Shown piece after piece: positions 9,403 through 17,679 of a stretch of DNA of 64,000 bases (positions are counted from its first letter, which is position 1; each line of letters begins with the position of its first letter). The position numbers were made by a program, and so were the translations under genes. The notes below the pieces were generated by a model. The model had not been told where the DNA came from, did no database searches, and worked only from the letters and a program-made list of their open reading frames with translations. Source of the stretch: JABDBL01 sp963845445 (GTDB lineage: Bacteria; Cyanobacteriota; Vampirovibrionia; Obscuribacterales; Obscuribacteraceae); NCBI GenBank assembly GCA_963845445.1, contig CAWJSE010000002.1:310001-374000 (forward strand). The letters run 5' to 3'.

Positions 9403-9720
9403 ATGATACTGCGAGAAATAACAATTGAAAATCTTCGATCCGGATCGATACCACACATATGTGGCAAGGAATTAGCAAAGCTTAGGGGTCGGTCATTATC
9501 AACAATCGAAAAGGAGCGCACCACAGGCGCTGGCATTCCTTATATTAAAGATCCTGTCACCAATCGTATAGCCTATTGTGCCGATGATGTTCTCAAATTT
9601 TTTGAGCGGGGAAAGCCGTGCTCATCTACTGCCCAATATGACACAAGTAGGCATTCTGAGCGGCTTGAAAAAGCGCGCGCTGTTCTAGCTAGTAGACGAC
9701 GTAATCGGCTAGGTCATTGA
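9403..9720 (+). CDS. MerR/AlpA-like helix-turn-helix protein
   Basis: Of 105 residues, the central part (about 20-68: GKELAKLRGRSLSTIEKERT, then a D-P-x-x-x-R wing and DDVLKFFE) fits the HTH_17/AlpA excisionase-type fold. In such folds the wing specifies a helix ending in a column of residues such as YCADDVLKF. The tail is basic. Such proteins often act as excisionases or activators of integrated elements. It lies between two element genes with a normal 80-90 base gap on the left. Confidence 0.62.
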   Translation: MILREITIENLRSGSIPHICGKELAKLRGRSLSTIEKERTTGAGIPYIKDPVTNRIAYCADDVLKFFERGKPCSSTAQYDTSRHSERLEKARAVLASRRRNRLGH

Positions 9721-9767
9721 TGCGTTGCAGAAAAAACTACAGAAACAGATTGAGGTGAAATAGAATC

Positions 9768-10220
9768 ATGAATAAAGATATTAGCAATGTAGACAATGAT
9801 GAAAAGAAAAGCATATTGAATGGCGCTGTTGTCCTAGAGTGGGCAGATCCTTTGCCTGGAGACATTCGTAGTCCTGAATTGCTTGATCAAGCAGCTTCAA
9901 TAGTGGCCACCGCGATGCATCACGGCATCTTGGCCGTTATGGCCCTTCTAAATTCTGAACTTCTAAAATCAGATTCCCGATTGATCGCAAAATTCACACC
10001 AGAACAGCGAGAAGTCCACGCATTAGCTGAGAAAGCGCTAAACCACTTACCAGCGAGGGAGCGCGATCATGCTGAATCTATGGCTGAAACTTTGTTCGGT
10101 ACCGGCAATTGGTCAGCAGCTGGTTTTAAGCCAAATACCTATTTGGAAATCAAAGATCTGTGTCAACAAATGTTGGTTGATCAGTATACATTTCTTGGCT
10201 GCGGGGTTACCGACAAATGA
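9768..10220 (+). CDS. hypothetical element protein
   Basis: This 150-residue, mostly helical, acidic protein shows no recognised motif. It begins after TTGAGGTGA and overlaps the next gene by 4 bases (ATGA), so it is translationally coupled to the ParB-MT-A70 gene. It may be an accessory protein of that enzyme. It has no signal peptide or membrane segment. Confidence 0.7.
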   Translation: MNKDISNVDNDEKKSILNGAVVLEWADPLPGDIRSPELLDQAASIVATAMHHGILAVMALLNSELLKSDSRLIAKFTPEQREVHALAEKALNHLPARERDHAESMAETLFGTGNWSAAGFKPNTYLEIKDLCQQMLVDQYTFLGCGVTDK

Positions 10221-11380
10221 TTCATCAAGCAGATTCAATCGCACCTAATTTGCCGGGCGAACAATGTGCAAGCCATCAGCAATTCGAATTTCATCCGGTG
10301 TTAACCATCTTTCCGGAAATGTCGGAGGAAGAATTTCGCGAATTAAAAAACGATATTAAGGACAATGGCTTAATAGAACCTATTTGGCTTCATGATGGAC
10401 AAATTATTGACGGACGTAATCGCTATAAAGCATGTTCACAGCTAGGTATTAAGCCTGCATTTACTGAGTACAAAGGAGATGGTTCATTGGCTGCTTTTGT
10501 CGTTAGCTTGAATCTGAAACGCAGGCATCTAAATGAAAGCCAAAAAGCATTCGTTGGTTTGGAGCTGGAAGCAATATATGCCGAGGTGGCGAAAAAACGG
10601 CAGGGTGTCCGGACAGACATTGCGGAAATATTTCCACAAAGTGAAATGGGGCGTGCCCGTGACAAAGCTGCGGCGGTTGTTCAAATAAATTCACATTATA
10701 TAACTGACGCCAAAAGAATACGGACAGAAGCGCCGGAATTGGCCGAGGAAATCAAAGTAGGCAAATTAACCATTCCCAAGGCGATTCAAGAAATACAACG
10801 TAGAAAAATAAAAGGCGATTTAGAAACAATAGCAATTCAAGAAACCAAAGTTATTACCGGTAAGTACGATGTGGTGGTCGTAGACCCTCCTTGGCCAGTG
10901 AAAAAAATTGAACGGGATAACGCGCCAAATCAGGTGGAATTCGATTATCCTACTATGTCTTTGGAAGATATTAGCGCGTTAAAAATCCCGGCAACAGACA
11001 ATTGCCATCTTTTTCTTTGGGCAACACCAAAATATTTACCACATGCCTTTGATATGTTGGAAGCTTGGGGTTTTAAATTTGTTTGTCCTTTCGTGTGGCA
11101 TAAATCAGGCGGTTTTCAGCCGTTTGGATTACCGCAATATAATTGCGAATTTATTCTATATGGACGCAAAGGAACGCCAGAATTTTTTGATACCAAAGAT
11201 TTCAAATTGTGTTTTGAAGCAGCTAGAACAGGTCATAGCAAAAAGCCTAATGAATTCTATGATGTGGTGCGTCGGGTAACCGCTGGCAGACGAATTGATA
11301 TGTTTAGTCGGCGCGAAATTGCAGGGTTTGATGGATGGGGAAATGAATCGATTGAGTCCGATCAAAAGGATGTAATCTAA
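10217..11380 (+). CDS. ParB-like domain fused to MT-A70 adenine methyltransferase
   Basis: Residues 25-90 match a ParB/Srx-like domain (IFPEMSEEEFRELKNDIKDN, then DGRNRYKA). A basic helical linker follows, then an MT-A70-type N6-adenine methyltransferase with DPPW at 223-226. The MT-A70 core continues with LFLWATPKYLPHAF and HKSGGFQPFG. The fusion is known from phages and mobile elements, where it modifies element or host DNA. No restriction enzyme gene is adjacent, so a role in self-protection or replication timing is more likely than classical restriction. The catalytic motif is intact. Confidence 0.87.
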   Translation: MIHQADSIAPNLPGEQCASHQQFEFHPVLTIFPEMSEEEFRELKNDIKDNGLIEPIWLHDGQIIDGRNRYKACSQLGIKPAFTEYKGDGSLAAFVVSLNLKRRHLNESQKAFVGLELEAIYAEVAKKRQGVRTDIAEIFPQSEMGRARDKAAAVVQINSHYITDAKRIRTEAPELAEEIKVGKLTIPKAIQEIQRRKIKGDLETIAIQETKVITGKYDVVVVDPPWPVKKIERDNAPNQVEFDYPTMSLEDISALKIPATDNCHLFLWATPKYLPHAFDMLEAWGFKFVCPFVWHKSGGFQPFGLPQYNCEFILYGRKGTPEFFDTKDFKLCFEAARTGHSKKPNEFYDVVRRVTAGRRIDMFSRREIAGFDGWGNESIESDQKDVI

Positions 11381-11395
11381 ACACTAAAGGTGAAT

Positions 11396-11851
11396 ATGAA
11401 TAATTGGATGAAGCGTGATTTATTAGAAGTGTTACCAATTCGGTGCACAGATCCAGGAGACAGTCATGAAGCCTATCATTGGCAATGCAAATACAAGGAC
11501 AAAGTTTACGTCGGACAAACCATTGAAGCTGCTATTGAACAAGCACCATTTGGTTCAGCTGAGATAATGGATTTTTCTATTTGTAGTGACAATGCATGCG
11601 GCAAGACATACTTTACTGTGGTTGCCAATAACGCAATGAACCAAGCATTTACAGGCATATATTTTAAAAACGACGGCATTCGCTTGAATCTTTCAATTCA
11701 AGATAACCAACATAAGGAATGGGAATTTTTTGAGGATTGTCATTTTGTCCTTGAAACAAGTGGTGACGAAGAACTTGAAACACTACGAAATGCTTTCATT
11801 GGTATTGCCGCAGCCCTAAAACGAAAAAACAAAAAAGGTAGTGATCAATGA
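11396..11851 (+). CDS. hypothetical element protein
   Basis: About 151 residues, beginning at the ATG at 11396 behind AAAGGTG; the frame also opens at a GTG at 11390. The sequence is acidic at the C-terminus until a basic tail (ALKRKNKKG). It overlaps the primase gene by 4 bases (ATGA), which couples it to the replication module. No family is recognised. Confidence 0.68.
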   Translation: MNNWMKRDLLEVLPIRCTDPGDSHEAYHWQCKYKDKVYVGQTIEAAIEQAPFGSAEIMDFSICSDNACGKTYFTVVANNAMNQAFTGIYFKNDGIRLNLSIQDNQHKEWEFFEDCHFVLETSGDEELETLRNAFIGIAAALKRKNKKGSDQ

Positions 11852-12837
11852 TTAGCCAGATAAACGATGATCAACTATGCAGATTTTTTAACCTCCACCA
11901 TATACGCTGGGATAAACATTATGTGCAGCTGGATGACGGAGATTGGAAAGCGGTACACAAGCCATTAACTATTTACGATTGTCGCTCACATATAGAAGGA
12001 CAAATTACGTTGGGCGCTCCAATAATAAGTAGGGATAACAAAGTCGAATGCATAAGGTGGGACATTGACGATATTGCTGGCGATGGCGAAAAGTTATATC
12101 AATACTTGACCCAGGAATGTGGTTTACCTATTTATCGCTCATGCTCCAGACCAGGTAGATATGGACATTTGGAGTGTCACATCAGACCAGCCCTTGCTAG
12201 TTCAATTGCCCATGAATTTACAGAAGCAGCAGTTCTAAAGGCAGGCTTGAAACTAAAGAAAGGCAATATGAAGGAAGGCATTGAAGCATTTCCAAAACAA
12301 GCCACCATTGCTGAAGGTGGCCTTGGCAGCCAAATCCGTACACCGTTGGGCATCAACAGAAAGAAAGAAGCTGGACAAGTAGGATGGTATGAACATTTAC
12401 CAGCAGAATTAGAAAAGCAAATTGTTTTCCAACCTAGTTATAACGACCCATTTGCAATTACACAGCTATTGGATGAATGGCAAATTCAAACAAAAACTGT
12501 AATAAAACAATATTCTGAATCAAAGTCATACAGTGGATTTGACATACGCAATTATATAACCGATGACTGGAAAACTTTTGGAGAAAAACACAGGGGAGAT
12601 AAAACTATTTACCGGTGCCCAAGTTGCAGAAGTGATTTGCACGATCAAAAGGAGGAAGGACATTTTTTTGTTTATGACAGTGGAGCATATGGTTGTATAA
12701 AAGGCTGTCTGACTGTCCAAATTCGACAAGCATTCATAGAACTTGGCGGCAAACAGGTATTTGATCGTAACCTGCAACTTTTGCTAGCGCCACAAAGGAT
12801 AGATATGATCCAGGAGGTGCCACTTGGATATATTTGA
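11848..12837 (+). CDS. archaeo-eukaryotic (AEP) type primase with zinc finger
   Basis: This 329-residue protein carries the AEP metal-binding pair in RWDIDD (Asp72, Asp74 or Asp75). It also has SCSRPGRYGHLECHI (about 98-112) and EAFPKQ...GGLGSQIRTPLG (146-168), matching primases of TOTE-like and phage systems. A C-terminal zinc finger (Cys257, Cys260, Cys283, Cys287) resembles the zinc-binding parts of primases. With the next gene it forms the replication core of the element. The stop overlaps the helicase start by 14 bases. Confidence 0.8.
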   Translation: MISQINDDQLCRFFNLHHIRWDKHYVQLDDGDWKAVHKPLTIYDCRSHIEGQITLGAPIISRDNKVECIRWDIDDIAGDGEKLYQYLTQECGLPIYRSCSRPGRYGHLECHIRPALASSIAHEFTEAAVLKAGLKLKKGNMKEGIEAFPKQATIAEGGLGSQIRTPLGINRKKEAGQVGWYEHLPAELEKQIVFQPSYNDPFAITQLLDEWQIQTKTVIKQYSESKSYSGFDIRNYITDDWKTFGEKHRGDKTIYRCPSCRSDLHDQKEEGHFFVYDSGAYGCIKGCLTVQIRQAFIELGGKQVFDRNLQLLLAPQRIDMIQEVPLGYI

Positions 12838-14362
12838 TTTCAAATTTGATTTTGAGATTGAGATAACTGTTGAAGATGGTGAACGAATTTTCGAATTTAT
12901 TAGAACAACGCAGCAAGATAAAATAAACAAGCCGGATTCTGAGGGAAAACCAGTCTTGAAGTTTACACCTGGGCTGGCAGCTGAACTACTTGGTTTAGTC
13001 TTAGAACGCAATTTGCGTTTTGGCCCCGGTATCCACGGTAAAACCACATGTTATCGATTTCTGACGTTGAAAAACAGTACGCCGATGAAAATGGCTGGGC
13101 TTTGGCAACCAAGTCATGGCGAACATATTAAAATCGATCGTCTTATAGACAAGCTTAGGTTGTTACTGTGGGGTTCAGGGATAGAAGGAGTGGATAGTCC
13201 GGGAAATTCTACCTTCATTAACGGCGTAATAGATAGACTGCCAAGCTTAGAAAACTTGCGGATTGATCCGGCACAATTTGATCAAAAAAGACATTTGATT
13301 AATACTCCTATCGGTACTTTTGACCTCAAAGCTGGCCAATTAAGGGATGCGGACCCCAATGATTTGTTCACTAATATAACCAGGGTTGCACCGCGTATTG
13401 ATGAATATGGCAATTTAGCACCATTGCCACATCCTATTTATACAGGTCATCTTGAATTTGTAGCTGGAGGGGAACAGAATGCATTAAACTATTATCAACG
13501 CCTGTCCGGCATTGTATGCACCGGCGAAGTCCTGCAAAAATTCTGGTTATTCTGGGGGCATGGCGGGAACGGCAAAGGCGCGCTTTTAAAAGCTTGGTCT
13601 CATCCATTAGGTACATTCGCTACTGTCGCCGCCGCCGGCCAATTTTCTAAGGAAAGTATAAGTAGACATAAACAATCAGATGCCGGGTTAGCCAATAAAA
13701 GGCTGGTAGTATCCGAAGAAGTCCATAACTTATACATGGAGAAAATCAAGGAATGGACTGGTGGCAGCGATGTAAAAGCAAATTTTATGCATAGCAACGA
13801 CATAACTTTTAATCCCCAACTGAAACTGATTTTTGTGTCAAATAATTTGCCTGAATTAAATACCAATGATTTTGGGCTGAAGCGCCGCTTAGAATTGGTG
13901 CCATTCGATCAGCGCATAGATAACATAGATCCAAAGTACGAGGCAAAACTTTATGCCGAAGCCGGAGATATTTTGGCAACCATGATGCTGGAGGCACAAC
14001 GTTTCTATGCTGACACGGATGAGGGATTACCTATGCTATGCCAGACAGCGCGGATGAAAGAAGCAGCAGCAGAATATATTGAGCAAGAAAATCTAGCGGA
14101 AATGTTTATTAATGAGCGTTGTGATAGGGGAAAGGAATGGGATATTATATCTGTAAAGATATTCAACCGGGAATTAGCATTCTATTGCCAAAAGAATGCC
14201 TTAGATGATCCCCCAACCGCGTCGGTAGTAAGTAAACAAGTAAAAGCGCTGAACTACGGATTAGCTAGGGGAAATGATGGTCGATTTTATACAGGCATAA
14301 AGTGGAAGCCAGGTTGTGAACCATTAGAAAGCAAATTGAACTATTCGCATTCTAATAACTAA
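12824..14362 (+). CDS. D5/P4-family primase-associated SF3 helicase
   Basis: The 512 residues hold a D5_N region (about 155-190: LINTPIGTFDLKAGQLRDAD) and an SF3 helicase with Walker A GHGGNGKGA (245-253). The later motif VSNNLPELN...RRLELVPF is the SF3 sensor/arginine region. It unwinds DNA at the origin of satellite- and plasmid-type elements. The start is a TTG at 12824 behind a perfect AGGAGGTG five bases upstream, inside the end of the primase gene. No ATG fits as well. Confidence 0.87.
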   Translation: MDIFDFKFDFEIEITVEDGERIFEFIRTTQQDKINKPDSEGKPVLKFTPGLAAELLGLVLERNLRFGPGIHGKTTCYRFLTLKNSTPMKMAGLWQPSHGEHIKIDRLIDKLRLLLWGSGIEGVDSPGNSTFINGVIDRLPSLENLRIDPAQFDQKRHLINTPIGTFDLKAGQLRDADPNDLFTNITRVAPRIDEYGNLAPLPHPIYTGHLEFVAGGEQNALNYYQRLSGIVCTGEVLQKFWLFWGHGGNGKGALLKAWSHPLGTFATVAAAGQFSKESISRHKQSDAGLANKRLVVSEEVHNLYMEKIKEWTGGSDVKANFMHSNDITFNPQLKLIFVSNNLPELNTNDFGLKRRLELVPFDQRIDNIDPKYEAKLYAEAGDILATMMLEAQRFYADTDEGLPMLCQTARMKEAAAEYIEQENLAEMFINERCDRGKEWDIISVKIFNRELAFYCQKNALDDPPTASVVSKQVKALNYGLARGNDGRFYTGIKWKPGCEPLESKLNYSHSNN

Positions 14363-14378
14363 TATTTTTATGGGACAT

Positions 14379-14640
14379 GCATGACAGGAATGCCAGCGTT
14401 ATGTCGACAAAAATACTTGCCGACATGGCGGAAATTGGCGTTGTTATTGAATTTCAGGACTGCGGATGACAGCATGACAGTATTTTTCACAATTAATTCT
14501 ATTTCTGTAGATGACCAATCATGTATTACGCATAAAAATACTGAAAAAATATCGAAAACGGCCGACATGCTGACAGGATATTCCCAAAAACCGCAACTAC
14601 TGGAATTTACAGCCTATGACAGCAAAAATATGCCCCGGCA
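14379..14640 (+). repeat. iteron-like repeats after the helicase gene (possible origin)
   Basis: The heptamer ATGACAG occurs at 14381, 14466, 14474 and 14617, with CTGACAG at 14569. Several copies run on into an A/T-rich stretch ending in GCC or CCC, and CGACA variants lie at 14404 and 14420. Clustered direct repeats just after a replicative helicase gene are typical of replication origins. An open frame across them (14381-14674) has a repeat-like composition and is not convincing as a gene. Further ATGACAG/TTGACAG copies are seen near 16040-16070. Confidence 0.4.
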
Positions 14641-14766
14641 TAGTAATAAATTGCTGTCCGCATTCTATTACTAAACACGCACGCAAAGAACAATGGCTCA
14701 AGACGGTTTTGCCACCCCTCAGAATTCGGCTTATTATATAGATAAAGAAAAACAGGTAATAATTCA

Positions 14767-15249
14767 TTGATATTTATGCACAGATCAAACGGTTCCGAAT
14801 ATGTCCAGGTCGCATTTAAGTGGCGCGGCACCCGGAAAATTTTTAGCTTCGGTTATAATTCCGACATGAATTTATCCGCAGCAAAAAAATACATGGATGA
14901 AATCCAACGGATAAGAACAGAATGTGCAGTCGCTGGTACGGCACTCCCGATTGATCTACCACCGCCTAAAAAGGTGCCAAAGTTAGGCGAAGCGATTGCC
15001 AGGTATAAAAAAGCTATTCAAGATTTAATGCCCGCGGACCTATACACGCAAATTGTCGAAAAACATCGTCAAGAAGGGCTAAGCGTGGAGGAACATGTAA
15101 GGCGGCTAAAAAATTGCGAAAGGAATTACAGTAAACTTATGGCTGAACATAGAAAGAAAATCGCAGAAGCCCAAAGGAAAAGACTTGCAACTATTGCTGC
15201 CAAAAAAGCCAGATTTAATCATGAAAGTGAATCAAGAAGTACCAGCTAA
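14767..15249 (+). CDS. hypothetical protein with arm-binding-like N-terminus
   Basis: This 160-residue protein begins with a small beta-rich part (EYVQVAFKWRGTRKIFSFGY) that resembles the arm-type DNA-binding domains of integrases. A long, basic helical part with coiled-coil character follows (about 85-155). A TTG at 14767 is taken because AGG lies about 10 bases upstream; an ATG follows at 14776. It converges with the recombinase gene, leaving 2 bases between stops. It may act in recombination or replication of the element. Confidence 0.55.
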   Translation: MIFMHRSNGSEYVQVAFKWRGTRKIFSFGYNSDMNLSAAKKYMDEIQRIRTECAVAGTALPIDLPPPKKVPKLGEAIARYKKAIQDLMPADLYTQIVEKHRQEGLSVEEHVRRLKNCERNYSKLMAEHRKKIAEAQRKRLATIAAKKARFNHESESRSTS

Positions 15250-15251
15250 GA

Positions 15252-15881
15252 TCAGAATAATTTGTCAAACCCTGCAAATCGATTTTCTGCCAGCTTAGTG
15301 TATTTAACCGTGTGCTGAATATTTTTGTGTCCCAGATACGCCTGAATTGCCCTTGTATCCTGTCCAGTGTTAGCCAGTCTGTGTCCGCAGCTGTGACGCA
15401 ATTGGTGCGGATGCACAGGAAATGAAATATTGGCATTAATGCCAGCGCGCCTGATCATTTTAAACACAGCACTTTCTTTTAAAGGTACAAATTGCTTTCC
15501 ATATTTAGTACAAAATATAAATGCTGATTCTGGATATTTACGATTTAGCGCCCTCAAGCTGCGCAATTCGTCACCATTTATTGGTTGAACGGATGGTTCG
15601 CCATTTTTCTTTCTATTCACGTGTAGTCTAGCCTTATCGAATTTAACCTGCTCCCATTTGAGATCTACTATTTCGGATACGCGCAAACCATGGCGATAAC
15701 CCATCATGATAATTAACCTGTCACGCAAGTGGTGTCGATTATTCTTAACTACGGCAATCAACTTTTCTATTTCTTTTGGTTCTAAATATTCCCTTGTTCT
15801 GGATTCTATATTTGGCCGTCTTATTGGTGGTAAATTAAGCGTTTGTCCCAAAAATGATGCGCGGATCACATTACTTTTCAT
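15252..15881 (-). CDS. small tyrosine recombinase (catalytic domain only)
   Basis: The 209 residues contain the full tyrosine recombinase catalytic set: RHGLRVSEI, PHQLRHSCGH, LGHKNIQHTVKYT with the Tyr nucleophile. The length fits FimB/FimE-type recombinases, which have no separate core-binding domain. It is the second recombinase of the element and lies at the end of the replication module. It could invert a segment, resolve multimers, or be the integrase of a nested satellite spanning about 8-16 kb. Confidence 0.85.
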   Translation of the reverse strand: MKSNVIRASFLGQTLNLPPIRRPNIESRTREYLEPKEIEKLIAVVKNNRHHLRDRLIIMMGYRHGLRVSEIVDLKWEQVKFDKARLHVNRKKNGEPSVQPINGDELRSLRALNRKYPESAFIFCTKYGKQFVPLKESAVFKMIRRAGINANISFPVHPHQLRHSCGHRLANTGQDTRAIQAYLGHKNIQHTVKYTKLAENRFAGFDKLF

Positions 15882-16121
15882 AGCTGAAACCCCGTCATTT
15901 CGTAAGACTCCCTTTAGCTTTGTCCCTATTTCGACCCTTTTGGGACATAATCCTCTGTTTCTAACTTAGCATTTGGAGATAGTTTACAAGCGATATCTTA
16001 ATATTGCCAATCAACGATCTAATAATTTGTCCACTCAGCATGACAGCAAAAATGATGCTACATTTGACAGATAAAATGGGGGGTAGTTATTTATATGCCA
16101 ATTTGGCAAAGCGGAGCAGAT

Positions 16122-17144
16122 ATGAAAAAACGAACCATCGTAGTAATAGGGGTAATAGGCACATTAGTTAGTTTGACAGCATGCAAATCCAAGCCATTAT
16201 TGCCAGCGAATATATCTGCTGGACGTGTAGCATACATTAGCTCAAATAAGGCTCCGTCTAGTGATTTGTACGCAGGAACAAGGGATTTATTCGTTATCGA
16301 TATAGATGGTAACAATCGGCATCTTCTTGCTCATTTGGACGGTATTACAGATCCTGCATGGTCTCCAGATGGCACTTCAATCGCTTTCGTTGTTAATTTA
16401 GAAAAGCCTAGACAGGGCTATTTATGTACAGCTAAGACGGATGGTACGCTCTTGCGTGAATTGACTTCTCATTTAGCTGTTGGGGCACCGTCATGGTCAC
16501 CAGACAGCAAAAAGATTGCTTACCAAGGTTGGGATGTTGGATCGAAGACATGGAATCTCAATATTGTTAACTCCGATGGTAAAAATGATCATAAAGTCGG
16601 TTCCGACTTGCACACACAGACTTATGCGAATTGGTCTCCCGATGGTAAGCAAATATTGTTTCATACGCTTGAGGATGACAAAAGCTGGCATATTGCAGTC
16701 GTAAATGCTGATGGTTCCCATCTGCAAAAACTTACTAGTGGATTGGAAATGGATTGGCTCCCTTCTTATTCACCTGATGGGACTAAGATCGCCTTTTGGT
16801 CCACGCGTACGGGCAGTTGGGAAATATTCGTGATGAATACCGATGGTAGTACCGTCAAACAGCTAACCCATGAAAATGGAAGAAGAAGCAATATGGATAA
16901 TATTGTTCGCCCCGTGTGGTCGCCAGACGGAAAATGCATTGTGTACGTCAGCAAATATATTCCTGGAAAGGACGACTTATTAGTAATAGACATGGAAGGC
17001 CGCCAGGCGCGCATTACAGACGACTCAACAAACAACGTTGCATTGGATCTCGTTAATTGGTGGAAACCAAGTTTTTCATTACCAAATCACACTTTTACAA
17101 TTGACTCTTCTATACTTAAGGTTAACAAAACAAAATCGCACTAA
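16122..17144 (+). CDS. TolB-like beta-propeller lipoprotein
   Basis: Starting at the ATG at 16122 (GCGGAG upstream), the protein has a lipoprotein signal with lipobox SLTAC. At least five PD40 repeats follow, with WSPDGTSIAFV, WSPDSKKIAYQ, WSPDGKQILFH, YSPDGTKIAFW and WSPDGKCIVYVS, as in TolB and related propellers. It should face the periplasm as a protein-binding propeller. No Pal or Tol genes are adjacent, so a TolB function is not implied. It stands alone between a long spacer and the zinc-ribbon genes. Confidence 0.85.
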   Translation: MKKRTIVVIGVIGTLVSLTACKSKPLLPANISAGRVAYISSNKAPSSDLYAGTRDLFVIDIDGNNRHLLAHLDGITDPAWSPDGTSIAFVVNLEKPRQGYLCTAKTDGTLLRELTSHLAVGAPSWSPDSKKIAYQGWDVGSKTWNLNIVNSDGKNDHKVGSDLHTQTYANWSPDGKQILFHTLEDDKSWHIAVVNADGSHLQKLTSGLEMDWLPSYSPDGTKIAFWSTRTGSWEIFVMNTDGSTVKQLTHENGRRSNMDNIVRPVWSPDGKCIVYVSKYIPGKDDLLVIDMEGRQARITDDSTNNVALDLVNWWKPSFSLPNHTFTIDSSILKVNKTKSH

Positions 17145-17316
17145 TTTCGATAAGCGCTACAAGCTACCCTTTCTATTTGCCATTTCGCTATAACACTGGC
17201 ATATACTAATTTAATATTGCAATATTTGATCGGGCGCGCAGGATAGGATTATTAATGAAGGCTAGGGGGCACATGTTTTTTATGCACTTCCGATATCCTG
17301 CCCCTTAACTCAAACT

Positions 17317-17673
17317 ATGCAGCAATTATCCAACACAAAAAAATGTCCGAACTGTGCTGAAATAATTCAGGTCAGTGCTGATTATTGCCGATTTTGTCAT
17401 CGCGGTTTGTCTACATTGGATTTCAAAAAGTGTCCTTTTTGTGCAGAAATGGTGAGAAAATCAGCGACTCGATGCCGATTTTGTCAATCCGATTTGTCAG
17501 CGTCGTCTGAACCACCAGGACGGCCTCCAGATAATGCACCTGTACCGCGAATGCCAGTTAATCCTCGCCGCAGCACTGAAATCGCGTTAGCTTTGCCGCA
17601 GCCAGAACCGGACGATTTGATTTCAAAAGTACTACCGCTGAAGAAAGTGCAACCTCCAAAAGCTGAGGAGTAA
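17317..17673 (+). CDS. double zinc-ribbon protein
   Basis: Residues 8-30 (CPNCAEIIQVSADYCRFC) and 40-58 (CPFCAEMVRKSATRCRFC) are two CxxC-CxxC zinc ribbons. The remaining half is a proline-rich, disordered tail. It lies 6 bases upstream of the ATPase gene, which starts with the same double ribbon, so the two are one operon and probably related by duplication. An adaptor or dimerisation role is likely; no enzymatic domain is present. Confidence 0.75.
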   Translation: MQQLSNTKKCPNCAEIIQVSADYCRFCHRGLSTLDFKKCPFCAEMVRKSATRCRFCQSDLSASSEPPGRPPDNAPVPRMPVNPRRSTEIALALPQPEPDDLISKVLPLKKVQPPKAEE

Positions 17674-17679
17674 TTCAAT

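Noticed and set aside
14381..14674. 97-residue frame between helicase and recombinase
   Set aside because: It is made of the repeated ATGACAG-type units; repeat structure explains the open frame better than a gene.
16122..17144. tolB of a Tol-Pal system
   Set aside because: The propeller repeats alone are not specific, and no tolA, tolQ, tolR or pal is adjacent.
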